Of a DNA stretch of 58,686 bases, positions 51,424 through 58,686 are shown one piece after another. The notes under the pieces were generated by a model. It made no database searches, was not told the DNA's origin, and saw nothing but the letters and a program-made list of their open reading frames with translations. The stretch comes from Phycisphaerae bacterium. GTDB taxonomy: Bacteria; Planctomycetota; Phycisphaerae; Phycisphaerales; SM1A02. Each line of letters starts with the position of its first letter. The first letter of the stretch is position 1. The position numbers were made by a program, and so were the translations under genes. The stretch is from assembly GCA_002722935.1 (NCBI GenBank), contig PBMX01000033.1, forward strand, positions 1 through 58,686. Reading direction: 5' to 3'.

Positions 51424-53202
51424 TCAGGTGTCGGCTGGATTGTTCAACTCGCCGTTCTGGACATCGGCCCAGTCAGGCAGGCACAACATGATTTCACCGA
51501 GAAATACGTTCATGGAATCACTCATGACCTCGATGAAGTCCTCAACATCGAACTCGGGGCCTCCCTTGAGCATGAACTGCAACTTGCAGTAGTAGGCGTA
51601 CTTCTCATTTGGATTGAAGGCCAGCATCCGGACGCCCCCGGGAGTGGGCGTCAAACGCCCGTTCGCAATGAAGAAGTACCCTGCAAAGATACGCTCTTCG
51701 GGGCGGGCTGGATCGAGGAATTCCGACGTACGGACCACGATGTCCCCGACAGGCATCCTGACCTCGTGAAGCCCCCTGGCAGTAGCCAGTTGGAATGGCA
51801 CCCCGTCGATCTCGTGGATTGGATCCTCCGTCCACCCTGCCCGATCGATCTCCAGGTCGTAATGCGTCGGTTCCGGGGATCTCTCGACGAGTCCGCCTGC
51901 AACAAGGCATCGATCAGGGACATGAGGCACGACATCGATCTGCCCGGTGTAGTAGGCGACGTGGAGATTGAGCACCGGCCAGTCGGGCTCGGCGGTGTTC
52001 CTGTAGATCCTGGATATGTAGTACTGGGTGCCCAGTTCCTCCGCGGCGGCCTCCGGCATCCTGTACTCCTGGAGCATCTTCCAGCTGCCGATCGTCGTTT
52101 CGACGTTGGCCAGCGAACTCCTGAGCTTGACCGGGTGTTTCTGGAGGTAGACGTTCAACTGCGAGGCGAGGAGTTGGAAAAGCACACCTCCCGCCACCAT
52201 CACGAGACAGGCCACGACGAACGCCTTCCGTGCCCCGCGTGAAAACCGGATCGACAGCGTGTCGACCTTCGAACCACCCGTTGAACCCGGTTCCGCTTCC
52301 GGTTCGTCATCCGAGACCACGAGATGCCTGAGGATCCACATGACTCCCAGGTAGATGAAGAACGCGGGGATCAACCACAGCATCCCGACCATGGAGTGGA
52401 AGTCGCCCGCGGCGAAGTTCGAGTCCACGGTCGCCAGGACGCCGAGCGTCATGACCCTCAGCACGTTGACGAAGATGGCCGTCGGCACGGCGAAGGCGAC
52501 CAGGAGGCATCGCTGCCACGCATGATCGAGGCCCCTGTAGGCCATGGCGACACCGAGCGCGAGGAAGGCGACCACCATGCGCATTCCTGAACATGCTTCG
52601 GCGATGTTGACAGGAATGACTTCGCCGTCGAGGAAGATCCGAAGCGTGTTGCCGGACTTTGTCATGTCGTAGCCGAGCAACGTCAGGCCCCAGTATGAAC
52701 CATGCGCAGCGATGTCCTGGAGGCGGAACGTCACGATCTGCAGGAATCGATCCGAGATCGTCTGGCTGAACAGGATCATGTAGAGGAGGGGGAACCAAAG
52801 CCATTTCATCGATCGCCAGCCGAAGAGGAAGAGCGTGAGACCGATGAGCGACAGGCCGAATCCAGCGCCCATGAGGTTGTGATGCTTCAGGACCTGGGGT
52901 CCCAGTGCGCAGAACGAATACCAGGACATGCCTGCGACAAGAAGAAACAGGCCCGTCCAGGATGAACGGAACGGTTCCCGCGTGAGTTCCTCCCGGTTCA
53001 GCCAGACGAAGTACCCCGAGATGAATGGAATGACGAGGGTATGGCCCCAGTCAGCCTGCTGGTTGACCGCGAAGAGAACCTGTCGTTGGAGGAAATCCCA
53101 GAAGAGCCAGGTGATGATGACCAGGAGAAACCCGCCCATCAAGAGAAGTGAACGCTCGGAAAGCGTCTCTCTTGATTCCAGCGAGGTCTCCGATACCGTC
53201 AT
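51424..53202 (-). CDS. Exosortase fused to an EpsI domain
   Basis: A 592-residue polytopic protein. The N-terminal half (about 15-295) is an exosortase/archaeosortase with the catalytic triad Cys 204 (IAEACSGMRM), Arg 249 (FVNVLRV) and His 269 (DFHSMVGML). After another helix (about 330) comes an EpsI-type domain (about 350-575) with VAYYTGQIDVVPHVPDRCLV. Exosortases cut PEP-CTERM-like tails and join the protein to a lipid or glycan, and are typically linked to exopolysaccharide loci, as here. No PEP-CTERM protein is encoded in the window. GGGGAGAGGAG precedes the ATG. Confidence 0.93.
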   Translation of the reverse strand: MTVSETSLESRETLSERSLLLMGGFLLVIITWLFWDFLQRQVLFAVNQQADWGHTLVIPFISGYFVWLNREELTREPFRSSWTGLFLLVAGMSWYSFCALGPQVLKHHNLMGAGFGLSLIGLTLFLFGWRSMKWLWFPLLYMILFSQTISDRFLQIVTFRLQDIAAHGSYWGLTLLGYDMTKSGNTLRIFLDGEVIPVNIAEACSGMRMVVAFLALGVAMAYRGLDHAWQRCLLVAFAVPTAIFVNVLRVMTLGVLATVDSNFAAGDFHSMVGMLWLIPAFFIYLGVMWILRHLVVSDDEPEAEPGSTGGSKVDTLSIRFSRGARKAFVVACLVMVAGGVLFQLLASQLNVYLQKHPVKLRSSLANVETTIGSWKMLQEYRMPEAAAEELGTQYYISRIYRNTAEPDWPVLNLHVAYYTGQIDVVPHVPDRCLVAGGLVERSPEPTHYDLEIDRAGWTEDPIHEIDGVPFQLATARGLHEVRMPVGDIVVRTSEFLDPARPEERIFAGYFFIANGRLTPTPGGVRMLAFNPNEKYAYYCKLQFMLKGGPEFDVEDFIEVMSDSMNVFLGEIMLCLPDWADVQNGELNNPADT

Positions 53203-53295
53203 GACTCCTCTCCCCGGTCAGTCTCATCCTCGAAAAGCACGACATGCGCCTGCAGGCCCCTGTCGTAACCCACGTTGCACATCAGGCACGACACA

Positions 53296-54852
53296 CTATT
53301 GGGGCCGAACACTGATCGGCGGCGCGCCGAAGACATCATTCCCGAAGTTCCTGTCCAGCAGGAACCCGAACCCGTAGTTCATGCGAAGTCCGTTCCTGAA
53401 GACCGCAAGCGGATAGGCCAGCCAGTTCGTGCCGACGTGCACATGGTCGTTGGGCTTCAGGTAGAAATCCGGCTTCGTCCGACGCCTGATGGCGGCGAGA
53501 TTCATTCGAACCGTGGCCTCGCGGTGTTCACCGACCATCCTCGTCAGATCGACCCGATCGGGAATCGCGAGCGAGCCGAGACCACCTGCGGCGGCGATCA
53601 GGCGACTGAGGGTCAACGGATCCGTCGTGGGCAGGTTGTAGACGCCCGGTCGAAGAACCTCACCGGAGATGTAGACCACGCCGACGGGGGGACCGTCGAT
53701 GTAGATCTGGTCATCGGGGCGAACGATGATGTTGTAGCTGTTGTCACCATGGGTCAGTGACCTGTACGGAATCTTGATGACCCGTTCAAGCACGAGGTTT
53801 GACGGTGAGGCGGGATGCTCGCTGCCACGCTTGACCTCGGACTCGATCGCGGAGTTTACCTCCGACTGCTCGACGCGAACCCACTCATCGCGTTCCGGTA
53901 CATAGATGAATGCGTTCTCGTGGGACACCTCCGGCACATCCGACTGCAGGTCGTCGATGTCCACGGGACTCGGCGTCCGGACCGAAGGCACATCGAGATC
54001 ATCGACGTCCACGAGCGGGGCGTCATCCATGCTGTATGCACCCGGGCTGGGCTTGGATTTGGCATTTTCAAGCTGGTCGATCAACGACTCGATGTTGGGT
54101 GCCGACGTGTCGACCGGGCTGGTCGTCGAATGCTCCGACCCGGCTCCATCGTTCTCCCAGTGGCCGCGCAGATCATCGGATGTGTAGACCTGGCGAACGA
54201 CGTAGACCCACTTCGTGCTCAGCGGAACCGCGCCTGTCATCGACAACGCTTCCAGGAGCCGGAGGCTCGGATCATTCAGCGTGAATCGGCCGGGCGTGGC
54301 GAGATGGCCATAGATGGTGTAGGTGAATGCACTACCCGTGTTGATGGTGACATGAACCGTCGGGTGCTGCATGACATCGGCACGCAGCCTGTCCTCGATC
54401 GCGACCTGCAGTTCCTCGGCCGTACGCCCTGCAACGAGCACTTCCCCGAACTTCGGGAACCTGATGTATCCACCGGCATCGACTCGGCGCGTAATCGGGT
54501 ACCACTGGCCCTTCATGTAGAGCTCGTAGATCTCGATCGTCAGTTCATCACCGGGATGGATCCTGTAGGTGAGATTGCTTGGAACCAGATCTTCGGGCGT
54601 GACACCGGTCGTCTGACCCCACAGGTCGAGACTCGGCTCGATCACGTCGATCCGCTCCAGAACGGGCATGGTGGTCGGGGTCTGCATGAACCGACCTGTA
54701 CGGGATGGGTCGAAGTACGAGTTGACCTCGCATCCCAGGCTCGGCAGAAGCATGAGAACAGCCAGCAGGAAAGTCCTGCCCCGCCCCCAGCATGCAGATT
54801 GCCCTGGTTCTCTCCGCACTCCATGTCTCCAGATAGCGTGTACGGATTTCAT
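53296..54852 (-). CDS. wza: Polysaccharide export lipoprotein (Wza/OPX family)
   Basis: A 518-residue outer-membrane export protein. The N-terminus has a signal and lipobox (LAVLMLLPSLGCEVNSY). YRIHPGDELTIEIYEL, TRRVDAGGYIRFPKFGEVLV and GRTAEELQVAIEDRL form the PES domain; SLRLLEALSMTGAV and GDNSYNIIVRPDDQIYI with VYISGEVLRPGVYNLP are SLBB repeats. A low-complexity acidic insert (about 265-345) separates the repeats and is unusual. ATG 54852 places the signal near the start; the open frame upstream runs through the intergenic region. It would form the export channel for the polymer made by this locus. Confidence 0.9.
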   Translation of the reverse strand: MKSVHAIWRHGVRREPGQSACWGRGRTFLLAVLMLLPSLGCEVNSYFDPSRTGRFMQTPTTMPVLERIDVIEPSLDLWGQTTGVTPEDLVPSNLTYRIHPGDELTIEIYELYMKGQWYPITRRVDAGGYIRFPKFGEVLVAGRTAEELQVAIEDRLRADVMQHPTVHVTINTGSAFTYTIYGHLATPGRFTLNDPSLRLLEALSMTGAVPLSTKWVYVVRQVYTSDDLRGHWENDGAGSEHSTTSPVDTSAPNIESLIDQLENAKSKPSPGAYSMDDAPLVDVDDLDVPSVRTPSPVDIDDLQSDVPEVSHENAFIYVPERDEWVRVEQSEVNSAIESEVKRGSEHPASPSNLVLERVIKIPYRSLTHGDNSYNIIVRPDDQIYIDGPPVGVVYISGEVLRPGVYNLPTTDPLTLSRLIAAAGGLGSLAIPDRVDLTRMVGEHREATVRMNLAAIRRRTKPDFYLKPNDHVHVGTNWLAYPLAVFRNGLRMNYGFGFLLDRNFGNDVFGAPPISVRPQ

Positions 54853-55099
54853 GACGGACGTGTTCGCGTTCAAGACCCTGAAAAACAACTTGTGTTGGCC
54901 CGAGCACCCCGGCACGACAACATCGGTGCCTGACACAGCCACCGTAGAGCCTGACATCGACTTGATGAGGCCCCTTGGTTGAGCCAGAGGCCCTCCAAGG
55001 TGGGTTTCCAGTCCGTTATCAGACTCTGGAGGCACCATTTCTGCGCCCCTGAACTCACCACGGTGGACTGGAAAGACCGCTGCAACCACCCCATGGGAG

Positions 55100-55105
55100 T
55101 ACAAT
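55100..55105 (+). promoter_or_regulatory. Candidate -10 box for leaderless lipA
   Basis: TACAAT on the plus strand, 7 nt before the ATG at 55113. The 260 bp between wza and lipA hold no gene that I can support. Confidence 0.45.
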
Positions 55106-55112
55106 CAACTCC

Positions 55113-56150
55113 ATGGCGAGGACCAAGCCCGGAAAATCGGCCCCCACCGCCCTGGATGCCACCCTCAGGAGGCATCCACGGCCCCTCGGTGGAGATACAG
55201 CTCGACAGCATGTCGGGAAGGGTGTGGTGGATCTGAATGCCATGATTCTCAACAACCAGGACCATGATCCACAATCCCTGAAACTCGAGCGGAAACCCGA
55301 CTGGATTCGAGCGCAAGCCCCTGGTGGTGATGAGTTTACGAAGACAAGAGACCTGATCAAGGCGAACAGCCTCCATACCGTCTGCGAGGAGGCATCGTGT
55401 CCGAACATCGGTGAATGCTGGAGCAGAGGCACCGCCACCATCATGATCCTGGGGGATACCTGCACGAGATCCTGTGGTTTCTGCAATGTCAAGACGGGTC
55501 GACCCGCAACCGTCGACCATGATGAGCCCAGGCGGGTCGCCGAGGCACTGTCCCGAACCGGCCTGACGCACGTGGTCATCACCTCCGTCGATCGTGACGA
55601 CCTGCCTGACGGTGGAGCCTCGATCTGGGCCGAGACGATCCGCAGGGTCCATGAAGCCTGCCCCGACCTCTCCGTTGAAACACTCGTCGGTGATTTCAAG
55701 GGTGATCTGGATGATCTGCAGGTCGTCGTCGAAGCACGGCCCGAGATTCTCTCGCACAACATGGAAACCGTGCGACGCATGCATCCGGCCGTTCGTCCAC
55801 AGGCTCGTTACGAGCGTTCACTCGAGGTACTTGCGCACATCAAGAGCCAGGGGCTCGTTTCCAAGACGAGCATCATGGTCGGTATCGGGGAACGGGACGA
55901 CGAGGTCTTCGAGGTCATGGACGATATCCGGGTCCAGGCCGACACCGACATCCTGACGATCGGGCAGTACCTCCAGCCGACGCGAAACCACCTGCCCATC
56001 GATCGATGGGTCCCCCCGAAGCAGTTCGAGACATACAGGACCATCGGGCTGGGCATGGGATTCAAGGTCGTCGAATCGGGTCCACTCGTGCGAAGTTCCT
56101 ACCACGCCGAGGAACAGGCCCGGAGGCTTTCATCGACTCCTTCGTGCTGA
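55113..56150 (+). CDS. lipA: Lipoyl synthase
   Basis: A radical-SAM enzyme, 345 residues, that inserts two sulphurs into protein-bound octanoate. Cys 91, 96 and 102 (CEEASCPNIGEC) bind the auxiliary cluster and Cys 117, 121 and 124 (CTRSCGFC) the SAM cluster; SHNMETVRRMHP and TIGQYLQPTRNHLPI are further motifs, and RSSYHAEEQ near the end is the C-terminal Ser motif. The start is uncertain: ATG 55113 has TACAAT 7 nt upstream; ATG 55242 would give a more usual length. No lipB is adjacent. Confidence 0.94.
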   Translation: MARTKPGKSAPTALDATLRRHPRPLGGDTARQHVGKGVVDLNAMILNNQDHDPQSLKLERKPDWIRAQAPGGDEFTKTRDLIKANSLHTVCEEASCPNIGECWSRGTATIMILGDTCTRSCGFCNVKTGRPATVDHDEPRRVAEALSRTGLTHVVITSVDRDDLPDGGASIWAETIRRVHEACPDLSVETLVGDFKGDLDDLQVVVEARPEILSHNMETVRRMHPAVRPQARYERSLEVLAHIKSQGLVSKTSIMVGIGERDDEVFEVMDDIRVQADTDILTIGQYLQPTRNHLPIDRWVPPKQFETYRTIGLGMGFKVVESGPLVRSSYHAEEQARRLSSTPSC

Positions 56151-56226
56151 TCAAGGCTGCGCAATCCGACCAGCCCCTCCATCCGGAACACTCGACACGA
56201 CATTTCAATGTGCGTGCTTGCACTCC

Positions 56227-56577
56227 ATGGCGTTGAATGTGATCGTCCGGAGCATGTTCCACGACTCCATCTTCGAATACGCGTCCAGCGAATCGGCCAC
56301 AGGCGAACGACGCGATCATGATCGCATGCCCTCATGCGAGGAACTGGTCATCGATTGGCATGCCATGCCGGGCATGCCGGGTCGATACGGGCTCATCAAT
56401 GAAAGTACGGGAGGTGGACTCGTGCGAAGCAGCGTGCCACTGGTCGAGGGCATGACCGGAAAGATCCGGACCAGGCTTCCCGGAGGTGAACCGGGACGAG
56501 CTTCAGTCATCGTGGCCTGGTGCCGACGTGTCGGCGAACACTACCACGTCGGCCTGCGTTACTTCGCAACCTGCTGA
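56227..56577 (+). CDS. PilZ-domain protein (c-di-GMP receptor type)
   Basis: A small protein, 116 residues from 56227. RRDHDR provides the RxxxR motif and INESTGGGLV the (D/N)xSxxG motif of PilZ domains, in the right order and spacing, followed by ARVRTRLPG-like and VAWCRRVGEHYHVGLRYF strands. PilZ domains bind c-di-GMP and alter motility or polymer synthesis. The start is uncertain; ATG 56254 is also possible. It follows lipA and overlaps the convergent ClC gene by 19 bp. A link with the HD-GYP protein elsewhere in the window is plausible but unproven. Confidence 0.75.
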   Translation: MALNVIVRSMFHDSIFEYASSESATGERRDHDRMPSCEELVIDWHAMPGMPGRYGLINESTGGGLVRSSVPLVEGMTGKIRTRLPGGEPGRASVIVAWCRRVGEHYHVGLRYFATC

Positions 56578-58001
56578 ACCACAACATCACCCGAGGCATC
56601 TCGGTGCTCGACGTGTCCGAGGAACAGGTCGGCCAGCGCCTCGTAGATCGCCGTTCGACAGATGAGCCTGGAACATTCATAGGCGACGACCGCCGTCAGG
56701 ATCAGCGGAATCGTCATGTGCCGTGCCCCGGTCATCTCGATCATGATGACGCCGCAGGTCAGGGGACTCTGCACGACACCGGTGAAGTAGGCGACCATGA
56801 ACATCATGATGACGGCCTCGGGAGCGATCCCCGGAAGCAGCATGTCGACCAGTGGAACACACGTCTGCCCGAGCCCCGCCCCGACCGACAGGCTGGGATC
56901 GAACAGTCCACCGGGGATGCCGCTGATGAGACTGAAGAATGATGCGCACGCCTTCAGGGGCGCGTAGTGCCAGGGCGCCGTCCATGTGTTCCCGTCGGCA
57001 TCCGGTATCAGGATGGCCTGCGCCTGGGGGAAGCCGCTTCCATATGTTTCACCACCGGACACCAGTCCGAGCAGGGCAAGCGAGCCGCCGATCACCAGCG
57101 GCGTGATCCAGATGTTCCACTTCATGCAGCACCCGACGACCCTCGTGCCCTTGACGACGCACTGGGAGAAGAAACCGCCCAGGAAACCGCCGATGATCCC
57201 GATGAAGAGGACCGAGCACCATTGAAGCATGGTCCAGTCGCCCGCATCGATGTCGACCTTCCCGTAGAAGAGGTAATCCTTCCCGAGCAGGAGCACCACG
57301 ACCACCGAGGCGATGATCACGGTTCGGATGATCGTTCCGGCGTTGTTCTTCTCGAACGAACGACCGATTTCCTCGAATGCGAAGATGATTCCGGCGATCG
57401 GCGCGTTGAAGGCCGCGGCTATGCCCGCACCTCCACCACCGAGAATCAAGCCACGGCGGACAAGGTGCGCCGGAAAGTGCGTGATCTTCGTGATGAGGTA
57501 CATCAGGCAGGCACCCACGTGCACCGATGGTCCTTCCCGTCCGATGGTCATCCCCGAGAACAGCCCGAGGGTCAACAGGATGATCTTGCCGAAGGCGATC
57601 CGCCAGGACAGCATCATGGATCGCATCGGGCCTTCCGGTGTCTTCAGGGCGGCGATGGCCTGTGGAATCCCCGTCCCCTCCGTCCCCGGAAAGAAACGGT
57701 CACGAAGCTGCATGATCAGCAGCATGCTCCCCGTAACCACGAGCATGGGAACGATGATCCCCAGAACTCCGGGCATCCGCCATTCACTGCCGAAGAGTCC
57801 ACCTTCTCCCTGCAGGAACATGAACCAGTCCCGGCCCCAGACCTCGGCCTGCTGGAAATACCAGGCGACCAGTCCCGTCAGGACCGCCGCGACCACGAAC
57901 AGGCCATGCCTGCCCCAGGCACGCCAGCAGAAGACCTCTCGACGCCAGAGTCGAGCCGTTTCCCTGGTTTCAAGTTTGATGTCCTGCTGAAGATTCGACA
58001 T
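56559..58001 (-). CDS. clcA: ClC-family chloride channel/proton antiporter
   Basis: A 480-residue polytopic protein. GTEGTGIPQ, GREGPSVHVG and GIPGGLFDPSLSVGA are the three anion-pore motifs of ClC proteins. The gating Glu of GREGP is present, which leaves both channel and Cl-/H+ exchange possible. There is no C-terminal CBS pair. ATG 58001 is preferred to the TTG at 58019 because TATAAG at 58025-58030 would start transcription near 58018. Probable roles are acid tolerance and ion balance. Confidence 0.93.
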   Translation of the reverse strand: MSNLQQDIKLETRETARLWRREVFCWRAWGRHGLFVVAAVLTGLVAWYFQQAEVWGRDWFMFLQGEGGLFGSEWRMPGVLGIIVPMLVVTGSMLLIMQLRDRFFPGTEGTGIPQAIAALKTPEGPMRSMMLSWRIAFGKIILLTLGLFSGMTIGREGPSVHVGACLMYLITKITHFPAHLVRRGLILGGGGAGIAAAFNAPIAGIIFAFEEIGRSFEKNNAGTIIRTVIIASVVVVLLLGKDYLFYGKVDIDAGDWTMLQWCSVLFIGIIGGFLGGFFSQCVVKGTRVVGCCMKWNIWITPLVIGGSLALLGLVSGGETYGSGFPQAQAILIPDADGNTWTAPWHYAPLKACASFFSLISGIPGGLFDPSLSVGAGLGQTCVPLVDMLLPGIAPEAVIMMFMVAYFTGVVQSPLTCGVIMIEMTGARHMTIPLILTAVVAYECSRLICRTAIYEALADLFLGHVEHRDASGDVVVQQVAK

Positions 58002-58024
58002 GGGAAGGGCCTGTTGCAAACGGT

Positions 58025-58030
58025 CTTATA
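58025..58030 (-). promoter_or_regulatory. Candidate -10 box for clcA
   Basis: TATAAG on the minus strand, 23 nt before the ATG at 58001. A clear -35 box is not visible. Confidence 0.4.
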
Positions 58031-58235
58031 CCATCGTCGGCATCATGAAATCAGCATGAGAAGGCATGAAAGCCCCTTCCTGCGACCTCCTGGAGTCTCC
58101 GCCTCTTTTTTTCAAATACGCGAAAGGAAGCATGCCACCCCTGATTCTCTCCTTGGTGGCCAACCCAGGACCACACGAGGCTCCCTTCCCCTTCTCCCGC
58201 CACCACAAACAGTCTCTCTCTTCTCTCCTCCCGGA

Positions 58236-58270
58236 ACACCGCGACTTCGTGCCGCGGTGTCCCTTTTTTT
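58236..58270 (+). terminator. Rho-independent terminator with no upstream gene
   Basis: ACACCGCG pairs with CGCGGTGT (58236-58243 and 58253-58260), followed by CCC and seven T on the plus strand. The nearest plus-strand gene upstream ends at 56577 and is followed by a convergent gene, so the terminated transcript is unidentified; a small RNA is possible. Confidence 0.75.
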
Positions 58271-58551
58271 GGACCTGCACATTGATGCATGGTCTCTAAA
58301 CGAGGCATCCTTGAAGTCTGACACCACACCGCGAACCCGGATGAAATCGGATCCGTAGCAGGAGTACTCGTTGTTGATGCCGGTTGGGGATCCGGCATGC
58401 TCAGCGGGCACATCTCTCTCCAGGCCGGGCATCGACCAGTCTTCAGGATCCCCGGCTTCTCCATCCCAGTTTCCACCCCGGAGTCCGGGGACGCCCGCAG
58501 TGCCTGATGGATGCGCTGTCCTGCATCCGTACTCCGCTTGACGGGGGCTTC

Positions 58552-58686
58552 ATGAACAGCCGCGCACCACGAAATGATCTTGAAACGTATCTCCGCGAAA
58601 TAGCCCGCGTACCCCTGCTGACCGCCGAGGAGGAACGCGAGCTTTCCTGGAAGATCATCAACGACAACTGCGAGGAATCACGGTGC
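58552..58686 (+). CDS. RNA polymerase sigma-70 factor (RpoD/SigA-like), 3'-truncated by the window edge
   Basis: Only the first 45 codons are in the window. The sequence DLETYLREIARVPLLTAEEE followed by RELSW matches sigma region 1.2 of primary-type sigma-70 factors (DPLxxYLREIGRVPLLT-EEE). The N-terminus is short, so this resembles the non-essential or planctomycete group 2 type rather than a long RpoD with region 1.1. ATG 58552 has GGGGG 4 nt upstream; ATG 58507 is in frame and would add 15 residues. The remainder of the gene lies outside the window. Confidence 0.82.
   Translation, partial: MNSRAPRNDLETYLREIARVPLLTAEEERELSWKIINDNCEESRC

Larger units (their letters stand above)
58002..58551. 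other. Gene-poor stretch between clcA and the sigma factor gene
   Basis: No protein gene is supported here. It contains a pyrimidine-rich tract (about 58180-58235 on the plus strand), T7 at 58106-58112, a hairpin with T tract at 58236-58270, and about 280 bp before the sigma gene that show no clear element. The open frames on both strands lack ribosome binding sites and recognisable motifs. Confidence 0.6.

Noticed and set aside
54853-55000. Possible sigma-54 promoter upstream of wza (GGCAC-N5-TTGT)
   Set aside because: The -12 element lacks the GC dinucleotide and the match is no better than chance in GC-rich DNA.
56967-58358. A 463-codon plus-strand frame opposite clcA
   Set aside because: It is antisense to the ClC motifs, extends into the gene-poor stretch and has no family signature.
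1-58686. tRNA, rRNA, CRISPR arrays, IS elements or prophage
   Set aside because: No cloverleaf-type intergenic sequence, regularly spaced repeat, transposase, integrase or phage structural gene was seen; intergenic space is very limited.

Overview
The window is GC-rich and densely packed. It looks like chromosomal DNA of a Planctomycetota bacterium, most likely a Phycisphaerae-type lineage. The evidence is two exported proteins with the dockerin-like motif common in that group (GDG-V-DLL-VIG-WG), a histone H1-like mini-protein, a prolyl-tRNA synthetase of the archaeal/eukaryal type, a eukaryal-type adenylosuccinate lyase, a zinc-less ECF anti-sigma factor and an exosortase-EpsI locus. Heptose and LPS-core type genes point to an outer membrane. 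This assignment is an inference from protein features; no 16S gene, tRNA, IS element or CRISPR array was seen.

Layout. 1-3.8 kb: a truncated 6-phosphofructokinase, a GmhB-like phosphatase, an ADP-heptose-type glycosyltransferase, a WaaP/InaA-type kinase and PlsY, i.e. LPS core and lipid synthesis. 3.8-6.4 kb: a UbiA-like membrane protein and an ECF sigma/anti-sigma pair. 6.4-14.5 kb: housekeeping genes (purB, FabZ-like dehydratase, manA, proS, a UbiA/MqnP prenyltransferase, MgtC-like protein, SDR) with a 55-residue H1-like gene and two unrecognised small genes between them. 14.5-18.2 kb: two exported dockerin-bearing proteins, one a large GH13 enzyme. 18.3-23 kb: pepC, dnaK and dus.

23-37.4 kb: a 15-gene minus-strand run encoding a type IV filament or type II secretion-like machine (two pseudopilins, PilM/N/O/P-like proteins, secretin, TPR lipoprotein, GspE/PilB ATPase, GspF/PilC). 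A histidine kinase, a response regulator, a GAF-HD-GYP protein and a STAS protein sit between the lipoprotein and ATPase genes, several joined by 4-bp ATGA overlaps. No prepilin peptidase or PilT is in the window. 37.7-41.3 kb: DUF1015-serA-serC on the plus strand, a serine synthesis unit.

41.3-54.9 kb: a minus-strand exopolysaccharide/exosortase locus: Wza-like export lipoprotein, exosortase-EpsI fusion, a very large TPR protein whose frame is broken by one in-frame TGA, a Wzc-like chain-length protein with a destroyed P-loop, a WecA/MraY-family sugar-phosphate transferase, a low-molecular-weight tyrosine phosphatase and a fructosamine-kinase-like protein. 55.1-58.7 kb: lipA, a PilZ-domain protein, a ClC channel/transporter, a gene-poor stretch with an orphan terminator, and the first 45 codons of a primary-type sigma-70 factor.

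Three observations stand out. One is the in-frame TGA that splits an otherwise continuous frame of about 1,710 codons. Another is the Wzc homologue lacking the P-loop lysine and other kinase motifs. The third is a recurring TANNNT box 6-8 nt before the ATG of at least eight genes, which suggests leaderless transcription. The minus-strand filament operon, with c-di-GMP and phosphorelay genes built in, is the best candidate for an under-described system.
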